A stretch of DNA of 11,697 nt from Wenzhouxiangella sp. (GTDB lineage Bacteria; Pseudomonadota; Gammaproteobacteria; Xanthomonadales; Wenzhouxiangellaceae). Shown here in pieces: positions 1 to 6,745 of the stretch (positions within the stretch are counted from its first letter, which is position 1; each line of letters starts with the position of its first letter). Made by a program: the position numbers and the translations under genes. The notes beneath the pieces were generated by a model. That model saw only the letters and a program-made list of their open reading frames with translations. It searched no databases and had not been told where the DNA came from. The stretch lies in assembly GCA_007123575.1 (NCBI GenBank), contig SKKV01000063.1, forward strand, positions 1 through 11,697, written 5' to 3'.

Positions 1-1369
1 AGGTCTTGTAGACGTTGTAGAGCATGATGAACATGCCGGCGGTAAAGATCATGCCGCCGAGCAGGCGCAGCCCGTAGTACGGATAGGTGAACTGCAGCAC
101 TTCGCTGAAGGTGTAGCGCAGCGTGCCGTCTTCATTGAAGGTGCGCCACATCAGGCCCTGCATGACACCGGCAATCCACATCGCGACGATGTACAGCACG
201 GTGCCGATGGTCGAGGTCCAGAAGTGCCACTCGATCAGACGGGTGGAATACATCTTCTCGACCCCGAACAAGCGCGGGAACAGGCAGTACAGGGCGCCGA
301 TGGAAATCATTGCCACCCAGCCCAGGGCGCCAGCATGGACGTGGCCGATGGTCCAGTCGGTGTAGTGCGACAGCGCATTGACCGTCTTGATCGACATCAT
401 CGGGCCTTCGAAGGTCGACATGCCATAAAACGACAGAGCAACGATCATGAAGCGCAGAATCGGGTCGGTCCTGAGCTTGTGCCAGGCACCTGAGAGGGTC
501 ATGATGCCGTTGATCATGCCGCCCCAGCTAGGTGCCAGCAGCATGATCGAGAAGATCATCCCCAAGGTCTGAACCCAGTCCGGCAGCGCAGTGTAGTGCA
601 GATGGTGCGGGCCGGCCCACATGTAGATCGCAATCAGGGACCAGAAGTGCACGATCGACAAGCGGTAGGAATAAATCGGGCGTCCAGCCTGCTTGGGCAC
701 GAAGTAGTACATCATCCCCAGGAAGCCGGCGGTGAGGAAGAAACCAACCGCGTTATGCCCGTACCACCACTGCACCATGGCATCGACGGTGCCGGAGTAG
801 ATCGGGTAGGAATGGGTCAGACTGGTCGGAATGGCCAGGTTGTTGACGATGTGCAGCACGGCCACGGTCAGGATGAAGGCGCCGAAAAACCAGTTGGCCA
901 CGTAAATATGCTTGACCTTGCGCTTGACGATGGTGCCGAAGAACACCACCGCGTAAGCCACCCAGACCACGGCAATCAGGATCGCCAACGGCCAGATCAG
1001 CTCGGCATATTCCTTGCCCATGGTCAGGCCCATTGGCAGGGTAATGGCTGCACCGACAATGACCAGCTGCCAGCCCCAGAAGGTGAAGGCGGCCAGCCCA
1101 TCGGAAAACAGGCGGGCATGACAGGTTCGTTGAACCGCGTAGTAGCTGGTCGCGAACAGCGCCGAGCCGCCAAAGGCGAAAATCACGGCATTGGTGTGCA
1201 GCGGGCGCAGGCGACCGTAGCTCAGCCAGGAAATTTCAAAGCCCAGCCAGGGCCAGATCAGCTGGGCGGCGATGAACACGCCGACAACCATGCCGACAAT
1301 GCCCCAGATCACGGTCATGACAGCGAACTGCTTCACGACCTTGTCATTGTAAGTGGTGGATTGACTCAT
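1..1369 (-). CDS. ccoN: cbb3-type cytochrome c oxidase subunit I (CcoN), C-terminus cut by window edge
   Basis: Catalytic haem-copper subunit of cbb3 oxidase, which reduces O2 to water at low oxygen and pumps protons across the inner membrane. Translating the minus strand from the ATG at 1369 gives 456 residues beginning MSQSTTYNDKVVKQFAVMTV with no stop before base 1. The Pseudomonas stutzeri protein, as I recall it, has about 474, so only the last ~20 residues are missing. Expected metal ligands are present: low-spin haem b His58 (RPLHTNAV) and His347, haem b3 His345 (GHVHAG), CuB His205 (YGHNAVGF), His255 and His256 (AGPHHLH), and Tyr249, the residue cross-linked to a CuB histidine in this family. 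The protein is hydrophobic throughout, as expected for about 12 helices. An AAGGGA ribosome-binding site lies about 5 bases upstream of the ATG. ccoO would be expected just beyond base 1. Residue numbers were hand-counted. Confidence 0.97.
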   Translation of the reverse strand, partial: MSQSTTYNDKVVKQFAVMTVIWGIVGMVVGVFIAAQLIWPWLGFEISWLSYGRLRPLHTNAVIFAFGGSALFATSYYAVQRTCHARLFSDGLAAFTFWGWQLVIVGAAITLPMGLTMGKEYAELIWPLAILIAVVWVAYAVVFFGTIVKRKVKHIYVANWFFGAFILTVAVLHIVNNLAIPTSLTHSYPIYSGTVDAMVQWWYGHNAVGFFLTAGFLGMMYYFVPKQAGRPIYSYRLSIVHFWSLIAIYMWAGPHHLHYTALPDWVQTLGMIFSIMLLAPSWGGMINGIMTLSGAWHKLRTDPILRFMIVALSFYGMSTFEGPMMSIKTVNALSHYTDWTIGHVHAGALGWVAMISIGALYCLFPRLFGVEKMYSTRLIEWHFWTSTIGTVLYIVAMWIAGVMQGLMWRTFNEDGTLRYTFSEVLQFTYPYYGLRLLGGMIFTAGMFIMLYNVYKT

Positions 1370-1405
1370 GAGGGTCCCTTCAGAGATGCACATGTTTGCG
1401 GTGTT

Positions 1406-1411
1406 TATATT
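1406..1411 (-). promoter_or_regulatory. Putative -10 element of the ccoN promoter
   Basis: The minus strand reads AATATA (inside CCAATATAAACA) in an AT-rich patch of otherwise GC-rich DNA. A start site near 1399 would give a leader of about 30 nt and put the FNR box near -42. No separate -35 hexamer is seen, which fits an activator-dependent promoter. The hexamer could also be read as TATAAA, 2 bases closer to the gene. Confidence 0.45.
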
Positions 1412-1434
1412 GGATCAGCCCGGCAAGAAGTTAG

Positions 1435-1448
1435 TTGATCTTGATCAA
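1435..1448 (-). promoter_or_regulatory. FNR/Anr-type binding site upstream of ccoN
   Basis: The 14-bp sequence TTGATCTTGATCAA matches the FNR/Anr consensus TTGAT-N4-ATCAA at every defined position and is a near-perfect palindrome. Its centre lies 72 bp upstream of the ccoN ATG. It is 42-43 bp from the start point implied by the -10-like element at 1406-1411, which is the class II activator position. FNR/Anr control of ccoNOPQ is established in many proteobacteria. That this site activates ccoN here is inference. It also lies between divergent genes, so an effect on the DUF2868 gene cannot be excluded. Confidence 0.85.
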
Positions 1449-1495
1449 ATCGCCACACTTGTGAAGCTGATATTTACCATGAATCTGACTGTCCC

Positions 1496-3016
1496 GTGGC
1501 CCGATCGTCCGTTTTCCTATCCGGGTATCATCGGTGTTTTGCCAAGCCGGGCCTGACCTTGGGATACTCATCCATCACGATTGACGATTGGCTGCTGACC
1601 GAGGCCGTCCGGATTCAGGAGGAGTCAGGCGGCCGCCGCAACGACGATGAGGCGGCCAACCGTATCGCACGCAACCTTGATGGCCAGCCGCCTGCCAGGC
1701 TGATGGCACGCGCCGGTGCCTTGCCCGGTGCCGCCGAAGCCCGCGCTGATATCGCCCGAATACGCAAGCTGCTGGCACGCTGCTTTACAGCCATAGTGAC
1801 GATCGGCGCCGTTGGCGGCCTGGTCGCGGCACGCAGCGTCGCCGCCGGCCGCGAAATCGACTTTCTCCTGACCGGCCTGGTGCTGGTTGGCCTGCCGACG
1901 CTGATGCTGGCGGTCTGGGTACTGGTTCTGGCCACGACCGCCCGGCGCCCGATCACCCCCAGCGTCAGTGGCCACCTTGCCATCAGCGGCAGCCAGCGCC
2001 TGGCTGGCCTGCTACTCACCTCGCCCCTGCGCGCGGAACTGATTCGTGCCGCCAGCAGACTGCTGGCTGGCCCGCTTGGGCGCTGGCACCTGAGCGCCCT
2101 GTCGCACGCCCTCTGGCTGGCCTACGCCCTGGGTGCCTGGCTGGGCTTGGTGGTGCTATTCAGCCTGGTCCAATACGAGCTCAGCTGGGGGACCACGCTA
2201 CTTGATGAAAATCAGGTGGTTGAACTAATTACCGCGCTGGGCACGCCCATTCACGCGCTGGGTTTTATGCCAGCTCCGGCGATGGAATGGATTGCGGCCG
2301 GACGGGAAGGCGTTGACTTGGGCTCCATGCGCGCCGACTGGGCCCGATTTCTACTGGGCATGGTGCTGGTTTACGCCGCCCTGCCGCGCCTGCTGTTGCT
2401 GATGCTCTGTGTATTTTTGTCGCGCCGGGCGGCCCACGGCTTGCAGCTCGATGCGCGCGCGCCGGGTTATCAGCGGGTGCTGCCACTGATCCGACCCGAC
2501 CGTCCGGATGGCGAACGCCTGGGCGCCGAGCCACCGCCGGATGAGACCCGTCCACTGCGGCAACTCGGCGCCGGCGCCGGCGCCGGCCGACCCGGCCTGC
2601 TTGGTCTTGAACTGGGTCAGGATGTCGGCAGCTGGCCGCCGAAATTGGGTGAGCTGGCCGTTGACGACCTTGGCCAGGTTGAGCGACGCGAACAATTTCA
2701 GACGCTTTCTGCGGCGCTCGCGGCCATGCGAGACAAACCGCGCGCCCTGATGGCTGTCTGTTCTCTCAAGCGCACGCCGGACAGCGGTACGGCACAGCGA
2801 CTCAATCAGCTCGCCGATGCGGCCGCCGGCGCGCTGATCCTGATCCTGACCGATCAGGACCAGCTCAGCGCTCGCGGCGTCGATCCCGAAACGCGACTCC
2901 AAGACTGGAATCTGCTGGCCCGACGCTGCGGCGCTCACTTCCTGGTGATGGATCTGAATCAGCCGCAGTCGACGGCAGTGGCGCAGCTGAAGACCTGGCT
3001 GGAAGAAAAACCATGA
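1496..3016 (+). CDS. DUF2868 domain membrane protein
   Basis: Protein of up to 506 residues that I recognise as the DUF2868 type, whose function is not established. Four likely membrane helices lie near residues 94-112, 123-147, 204-226 and 285-309, followed by a soluble C-terminal region from about 340. The family-like start of the domain is WLLTEAVRIQEE at about residue 32, and GTPIHALGFMP near 249 precedes the last helix. The start is uncertain: GTG at 1496 has no visible Shine-Dalgarno, and the next in-frame candidate, TTG at 1559, would remove 21 residues of unconvincing sequence. The 3' end overlaps the GTPase gene by 4 bp (ATGA), so the two are probably translationally coupled and may work as a pair. 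It is divergent from ccoN, and no convincing promoter of its own was found. A short hexamer repeat encodes a Gly-Ala run near residues 358-363. Confidence 0.88.
   Translation: MARSSVFLSGYHRCFAKPGLTLGYSSITIDDWLLTEAVRIQEESGGRRNDDEAANRIARNLDGQPPARLMARAGALPGAAEARADIARIRKLLARCFTAIVTIGAVGGLVAARSVAAGREIDFLLTGLVLVGLPTLMLAVWVLVLATTARRPITPSVSGHLAISGSQRLAGLLLTSPLRAELIRAASRLLAGPLGRWHLSALSHALWLAYALGAWLGLVVLFSLVQYELSWGTTLLDENQVVELITALGTPIHALGFMPAPAMEWIAAGREGVDLGSMRADWARFLLGMVLVYAALPRLLLLMLCVFLSRRAAHGLQLDARAPGYQRVLPLIRPDRPDGERLGAEPPPDETRPLRQLGAGAGAGRPGLLGLELGQDVGSWPPKLGELAVDDLGQVERREQFQTLSAALAAMRDKPRALMAVCSLKRTPDSGTAQRLNQLADAAAGALILILTDQDQLSARGVDPETRLQDWNLLARRCGAHFLVMDLNQPQSTAVAQLKTWLEEKP
2567..2588 (+). 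repeat. GGCGCC hexanucleotide tandem repeat inside the DUF2868 gene
   Basis: Three perfect GGCGCC copies plus a partial fourth (GGCC) encode alternating Gly and Ala (LGAGAGAGRPG) in the predicted soluble part after the last membrane helix. Copy-number change would stay in frame. It may simply be a flexible linker. Confidence 0.6.
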
Positions 3017-4404
3017 GCGTGCCGGCGCTGCGCATTGCCGTCGTCGGCCATACCAATACCGGCAAGACCTCGCTGGTAAGAACCCTGAGTCACCAGCGTC
3101 GCTTTGGCACGGTTGCCGACCAGGGCGGCACCACCCGCCAGGTCAGTGCCGTACGTCTGGGCGTGGCCGGGCAGACCCTGGTCGAGCTGTACGACTCACC
3201 GGGTCTGGAAAGCGCGCCCCAATTGATTGAAACTCTGGATGCGCTGCCCGGACAGCGCCATGATGGCCCGGCCCGGATCGACCAGTTTCTGAGCGACGCG
3301 GAACTGGTGCAACGCTTTGACCAGGAGGCCCGGGTCCTGGAGCTGACGCAGGCGGTAGATGTGGCGCTGTACGTGATCGATGTGCGCGAACCCGTGCTCG
3401 AGAAATTCCTGGACGAGCTGGCGATCCTTGCCCTGGCAGGCCGGCCTTTGCTTGCCGTGATGAACTTTACCGCCAGCTTGGAAAGCCGGGAGCCGGACTG
3501 GCGCGAGGCGCTGGCCCGGGTGCCACTGCATACGGTGTTGGCTTTCGATGCCGCCGTTCGCGATCCGCAGACCGAGCGCCGCCTGTTCGAAAAACTGGGC
3601 AGCATGCTTGACCGCTTTACCCCCACCCTGGAGCGTTGGCTGGCCCAGCGTCAGTTCGAGGAACGGGAGCGCCGCGACAGCGCGCTTCAAGCTATTGCCG
3701 ATATGCTCATCGATGTCGCCGCACTGCGCCGACAGTATGCCCTGCGCTCGAAGTCCGAGCGTGTCCACCAGCTCAATGGAATTCACCACCTCGTCGAAAA
3801 ACGTGAACAATCCTGCGTTGAAACCCTGCTCACCTTGTATCGATTCGGCAGGGAAGATTACCGCGATGCTGAGCTTCCGCTGGTCGATGGTCAGTGGCCT
3901 GAAGCGCCGCTTGATCAACACACGTTGGCGACTTACGGGATTCGGACCAGCAGCCACCTGGGCGCGGGAGCCGGCATCGGCGCGGCGATCGATATCGCCA
4001 CGGGCGGCCTATCCCTGGGCACAGGCACCCTGGTTGGCGGCGCCATTGGTGCGGGTACTGGCATCTTCCGAACGGCCGGTGAGCGCATGCTGGAAAAAGC
4101 ACGTGGCATTGGGCGCTTGGGTGTGGATGACAGCGCGCTGCGATTGCTGGGCTGGCGCCAGCTAAACCTGCTCACCCAGCTGATTCAGCGTGGTCACGGC
4201 AATCCCGTCCCTCTTGAGCCTGCCGCCGAATCGCGCTGGACCCGCGACCGCCTTCCCGCTACCCTGACCCAAGCCCGCCTGCACCCGGGCTGGTCGGCGC
4301 TGAATGACGGGACGGTAGACGAGGCGGGCCGGCAAAGCGCCTGCAAACGGCTGAAGTCCGATCTGCAGCAGAGCCTGACCGGCTTGGGCCCGTCATCACC
4401 CTGA
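3013..4404 (+). CDS. GTPase with C-terminal DUF3482 region
   Basis: Protein of 463 residues with an N-terminal TRAFAC-type G domain. The P-loop is GHTNTGKTS (residues 12-20), a switch I threonine is likely T40 or T41 (GGTTRQ), and G3 is DSPG (61-64). The usual NKxD specificity motif is not seen: the equivalent position reads AVMNFT around N151, so guanine preference is assumed rather than shown. The C-terminal half matches my recollection of DUF3482 and holds a glycine-rich stretch (about 317-352, LGAGAGIGAAIDIATGG and onward) of glycine-zipper type that could contact or enter the membrane. The ATG overlaps the DUF2868 stop by 4 bp. This membrane-protein/GTPase pairing recurs in gammaproteobacteria, but its role is not known to me. 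A weak hairpin covers the stop codon, without a T-run. Confidence 0.9.
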   Translation: MSVPALRIAVVGHTNTGKTSLVRTLSHQRRFGTVADQGGTTRQVSAVRLGVAGQTLVELYDSPGLESAPQLIETLDALPGQRHDGPARIDQFLSDAELVQRFDQEARVLELTQAVDVALYVIDVREPVLEKFLDELAILALAGRPLLAVMNFTASLESREPDWREALARVPLHTVLAFDAAVRDPQTERRLFEKLGSMLDRFTPTLERWLAQRQFEERERRDSALQAIADMLIDVAALRRQYALRSKSERVHQLNGIHHLVEKREQSCVETLLTLYRFGREDYRDAELPLVDGQWPEAPLDQHTLATYGIRTSSHLGAGAGIGAAIDIATGGLSLGTGTLVGGAIGAGTGIFRTAGERMLEKARGIGRLGVDDSALRLLGWRQLNLLTQLIQRGHGNPVPLEPAAESRWTRDRLPATLTQARLHPGWSALNDGTVDEAGRQSACKRLKSDLQQSLTGLGPSSP

Positions 4405-4448
4405 AACCCGAGGCTGGCAGCATGTCTTAACAAAGTGATCGAAGCCAG

Positions 4449-4477
4449 TGGAAATGTGGACTCGGTCACGTTACAAT
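4449..4477 (+). promoter_or_regulatory. Putative sigma70 promoter for the cold-shock gene
   Basis: TGGAAA (4449-4454, 4 of 6 to TTGACA) and TACAAT (4472-4477, 5 of 6 to TATAAT) are separated by 17 bp. The predicted start near 4484 would give a leader of about 125 nt before the csp ATG. Long leaders are typical of the cspA class. The call rests on hexamer matches only. Confidence 0.4.
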
Positions 4478-4483
4478 CGGAGG

Positions 4484-4608
4484 TGCCTGTAGAGTATGGC
4501 AGTGAGCGTCAAGGTCGTTTTTCCCTCCAGATTTACCGCCGACACCCGCGTTTCATAGGCTGCAAGCATCACCGTTCTTTTTTGTAAATGCATAAGGTAG
4601 TAAGTAAC
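4484..4608 (+). other. Long 5' leader of the cold-shock gene
   Basis: This stretch between the putative start site and the csp ATG holds no gene I can support. It is richer in A/T than its neighbours towards its 3' end, with a T-run at about 4578-4583. In E. coli cspA a leader of about 160 nt mediates temperature-dependent translation. Equivalent behaviour here is inference, and I see no clear match to the E. coli cold box. A minus-strand open frame across this stretch (4471-4713) overlaps the csp coding region and is not credible. Confidence 0.35.
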
Positions 4609-4812
4609 ATGGCAACAGGTTCCGTCAAGTGGTTCAACGAGGCAAAGGGTTTCGGCTTCATCAGTCAGGATGATGGCGGCAAGGACGTATTCGTCCATTT
4701 CAGCGCCATCCAAGGCTCGGGTTTCAAAACCCTGGCCGAAGGTCAGAAGGTCGCCTTCGACATCCAGGATGGCCCCAAGGGCCCGCAGGCTGCCAACGTG
4801 GTCGCCGCCTGA
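4609..4812 (+). CDS. csp: Cold-shock domain protein, CspA family
   Basis: Single cold-shock domain protein of 67 residues that binds single-stranded RNA or DNA and acts as an RNA chaperone. It starts MATGSVKWFNEAKGFGFISQ and has RNP1 KGFGFI (residues 13-18), RNP2 VFVHF (27-31) and the usual C-terminal GPQAANV. I chose the ATG at 4609, which gives the normal family length and the conserved MATGxVKWFN start. An in-frame ATG at 4588 would add MHKVVSN, which has no counterpart in the family, and no ribosome-binding site precedes it. An AAGG at 4593-4596 lies somewhat far (12 nt) upstream of the chosen start. The gene is monocistronic, with its own leader and terminator. Which of several csp paralogues it is, and whether it is cold-inducible, cannot be told from the sequence. 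Confidence 0.97.
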   Translation: MATGSVKWFNEAKGFGFISQDDGGKDVFVHFSAIQGSGFKTLAEGQKVAFDIQDGPKGPQAANVVAA

Positions 4813-4839
4813 GCATCCTGCTTCAAGGATGATCTTGAG

Positions 4840-4866
4840 AAAGCCCCGCCTCCCGCGGGGCTTTTT
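4840..4866 (+). terminator. Intrinsic terminator after csp
   Basis: A perfect 10-bp stem (AAAGCCCCGC with GCGGGGCTTT) closes a 5-nt loop and runs into a five-base T tract. It lies 28 bp after the csp stop. It should end csp transcription and isolate csp from yceH. Confidence 0.93.
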
Positions 4867-4972
4867 CGTTGGTCAATGAAAACGAACGAAGCGCTTCTCA
4901 AGCTTACAAAGCCTCTTCGAGGCGCTCTAAGGCATAATCCTTATATCTGATGCCAATGCCCTTACCGAGAAC

Positions 4973-5668
4973 ATGAGCGAACACGAAACCGACAGCGCCA
5001 CCCTGCCCCTTGACCCGCCGCTGGATGTTGAAGAGGCACGCGTACTGGGCTGCCTCATTGAAAAGGAAGCCACGACCCCGGAAAGCTACCCGCTGACCCA
5101 GAATGCCACAGTCACCGCCTGCAACCAGAAAACCAGCCGCTTCCCGGTGATGAAGCTCGACCCAGGCCGGGTCGGCCAAGCCTTGCGCAAGCTCGAGCAG
5201 CGCGGCTTTGTCAAAAGCGACTTCGGCGCCCGCGCAACCCGGTATGCACACAAGATCAACTCCGCCCTGGAACTGACGCCGGGACAGCGCGCCCTGATTT
5301 GTCTGCTATTGCTGCGCGGACCGCAAACCCTGGCCGAACTATACAGCCGCAGCGAACGCCAGCACCGCTTCGATGACCTCGACGATGTGAGCTACAACCT
5401 CGACCGCCTGGCATCGCGCGATGCGCCGCTGGTGATATGCATCGGACGTGCTCCGGGACAGCGCGAAGACCGCTACATGCACCGCCTGTGCGGACCGGTG
5501 GACCCGGACATGCTGGCCCAGGCCCAGCCGTCAAAGGCCGCCGCGGACAGCGGCGGCAGCGGCCTGGCTGAAAAAGTAGCCGCCCTGGAAGCCCGCATCG
5601 CGCGCCTGGAACAGGAATTGGGACTGGCTTCGGAAGAAGACAGTGTTGAAGTCGAAAACGAGAGCTGA
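4973..5668 (+). CDS. yceH: YceH family protein (DUF480)
   Basis: Protein of 231 residues matching the YceH/DUF480 family, a winged-helix-fold protein of unproven function (E. coli YceH is about 215 aa). Family-typical segments are EARVLGCLIEKEATTPESYPLTQNA near residues 20-45, CNQKTSRFPVM, LRKLEQRGFV and the second winged-helix stretch LTPGQRALICLLLLRGPQT. The C-terminal end (about 200-219, EKVAALEARIARLEQEL) is a short heptad coiled coil, as in homologues, suggesting oligomerisation. A Gly/Ala/Ser linker at about 183-196 precedes it. The ATG at 4973 is preceded by a weak GAG-type ribosome-binding site. No convincing promoter was found in 4867-4972. The gene converges on the DUF6279 lipoprotein gene with only 13 bp between stop codons. 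Confidence 0.95.
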   Translation: MSEHETDSATLPLDPPLDVEEARVLGCLIEKEATTPESYPLTQNATVTACNQKTSRFPVMKLDPGRVGQALRKLEQRGFVKSDFGARATRYAHKINSALELTPGQRALICLLLLRGPQTLAELYSRSERQHRFDDLDDVSYNLDRLASRDAPLVICIGRAPGQREDRYMHRLCGPVDPDMLAQAQPSKAAADSGGSGLAEKVAALEARIARLEQELGLASEEDSVEVENES

Positions 5669-5675
5669 GAGCCCT

Positions 5676-5691
5676 CAATAATCAGTTATTG
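5676..5691. terminator. Small dyad between convergent yceH and lipoprotein genes
   Basis: CAATAA and TTATTG form a 6-bp inverted repeat around a 4-nt loop, with a weaker outer CCTCA/TGAGG pairing. It overlaps the stop codon of the minus-strand lipoprotein gene. It could act as a weak bidirectional terminator, but the stem is short, AT-rich and lacks a T-run. Confidence 0.25.
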
Positions 5692-6530
5692 CAACTGAGG
5701 CGCTCAAAGTCCGAGGCCAGCGAATCGAGCCTTGAGCGCAGCCGATTGGCCTGACGCGGCGTGGCCAGGGCATTGACGTCGGCAATCGCTTCGAGCGTGC
5801 GTTCGCGGTTGTACTCCATGCGCTGACGAAACTCGTCTGACCAGGTCGCGCCGGGCTCCAGCAAGGCGATCATCCTCGGCTCGAACGCGCCGTTGTATTC
5901 GCGTCCAGCCAGTGCGTCAAAGAATTCTTCCTGCCAGGCCTTGCGCTGCTCCAGGCTGAGTTCGGCGGTAGGCTTGAGCTCGGCCGCCCACTGCTCCAGG
6001 CGCTGGCGCTGGACGGCCGAGGGCCGGCCGGCAAAGCGGCGCATGCCGCGCTCCATTCCCCGCACCTGGTTGGCCTGCCGTTCAGCCGCAGAGACCTCGA
6101 TGCTTTCGGCTTGAATTTCTTCGTTGCGCTCCTCGAAACTGTCGCGCAAATCGTCGATCTGGTCATCGCTGAGCCCGGCCAGGAACTCGATCAGGTCCGG
6201 GCGGGCCCGCATCGCCAGCTCGCGCCCGAACTCGGCGACGCGCTCGCCGTGCGTCCGCAGCGTGTCAACATCGATTGCATCGTCGGCAAGGTCACGCTCG
6301 ACCTCTCGCAAGAATTCCACGTACAGCGGCAGTTGGGTGCTGCAATGCCATTCAAGTTTTTCATCCAGGGCCGTGCGCACCGCCAGCTCCTGCTCGGAAG
6401 TCAGGCTGACCTGGTTGTTGACCCAGCGCATCATCAGCCAGTCGAGGTTGTTGTAGGCGCTGCGCACCCCACAACCGGCCAGGATCAGAGCCAGCAGGAC
6501 AACGAGAAAAATTCTGGCGATGCAATTCAT
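5682..6530 (-). CDS. DUF6279 family lipoprotein
   Basis: Predicted lipoprotein of 282 residues. From the ATG at 6530 the protein starts with a short basic N-region, a hydrophobic core (FLVVLLALIL) and lipobox LAGC with Cys20. Glycine at +2 favours outer-membrane sorting. The mature part begins with YNNLDWLMMRWVNNQVSLTSEQ, typical of the DUF6279 family, and is otherwise mostly charged alpha-helix rich in Glu, Arg and Gln, with no transmembrane segment. The reading frame stays open further upstream, to 6710, but that extension would bury the signal peptide and run through the palindromic repeat, so I reject it. The ribosome-binding site is weak (GAGCG about 10 nt upstream). Function is unknown. 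It is the last gene of the minus-strand cluster and is separated from the CYTH gene by the 170-bp inverted repeat. Confidence 0.9.
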   Translation of the reverse strand: MNCIARIFLVVLLALILAGCGVRSAYNNLDWLMMRWVNNQVSLTSEQELAVRTALDEKLEWHCSTQLPLYVEFLREVERDLADDAIDVDTLRTHGERVAEFGRELAMRARPDLIEFLAGLSDDQIDDLRDSFEERNEEIQAESIEVSAAERQANQVRGMERGMRRFAGRPSAVQRQRLEQWAAELKPTAELSLEQRKAWQEEFFDALAGREYNGAFEPRMIALLEPGATWSDEFRQRMEYNRERTLEAIADVNALATPRQANRLRSRLDSLASDFERLSCNN

Positions 6531-6575
6531 GCGTGTAGCGTAACGCTCGCGGTGTGAATAGGAGTAAAGGGGTAT

Positions 6576-6745
6576 CTGATTGGCGTCGTGTCTCAGCGAA
6601 CGGGTTTCGAGAGGGTTGTGGGCCGTCCTCGGGTGGGGATTTCGCTGAAGGCCTCGCCACCGCGTCGAACTGAAGCGGAATTCACCACCCGAGGACGGCT
6701 CACAAGGCAATCGAAGCCCGCTTGCTGAGACACGAAGCTAATCAG
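6576..6745. repeat. 170-bp near-palindromic element with 65-bp arms (MITE- or REP-like)
   Basis: The arms 6576-6640 and 6681-6745 are inverted copies that align without gaps at 53 of 65 positions by hand count, around a 40-bp centre that still shows partial complementarity. Best conserved blocks are the outer CTGAT, TCGTGTCTCAGC, and GCCGTCCTCGGGTGG in the inner half. The stem is far longer than a terminator and has no T-run. No transposase, clear target-site duplication or GTAG-type REP head is visible. A non-autonomous mobile repeat (MITE) or a chromosomal palindromic repeat family is the best guess. In a transcript it would fold into a long hairpin and could separate expression of the CYTH and lipoprotein genes. 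Its right end overlaps the last codons of the CYTH gene. Bases 6531-6575 hold only the lipoprotein leader. Confidence 0.85.

Noticed and set aside
596..1438. Open frame of 280 codons on the plus strand
   Set aside because: It lies opposite ccoN, whose product carries all the haem and copper ligands. The plus-strand product is low-complexity and His/Gln/Gly-rich with no recognisable domain.
2351..2938. Minus-strand open frame of 195 codons within the DUF2868 gene
   Set aside because: It is a shadow frame in GC-rich DNA. The plus-strand frame has clear membrane helices and is coupled to the GTPase gene.
4379..4417. Imperfect hairpin over the stop of the DUF3482 gene
   Set aside because: The stem has wobble pairs and a bulge, the loop is about 18 nt and no T-run follows, so I do not call it a terminator.
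4471..4713. Minus-strand open frame of 80 codons across the csp leader and start
   Set aside because: It overlaps a certain csp coding region and has no recognised family or ribosome-binding site.
4867..4972. Possible yceH promoter (CATAAT at 4933-4938)
   Set aside because: No -35 hexamer is found at an acceptable distance; CTTACA at 4903-4908 is 24 bp away.
6531..6710. N-terminal extension of the lipoprotein frame up to 6710
   Set aside because: It would place the signal peptide and lipobox internally and translate through the palindromic repeat.
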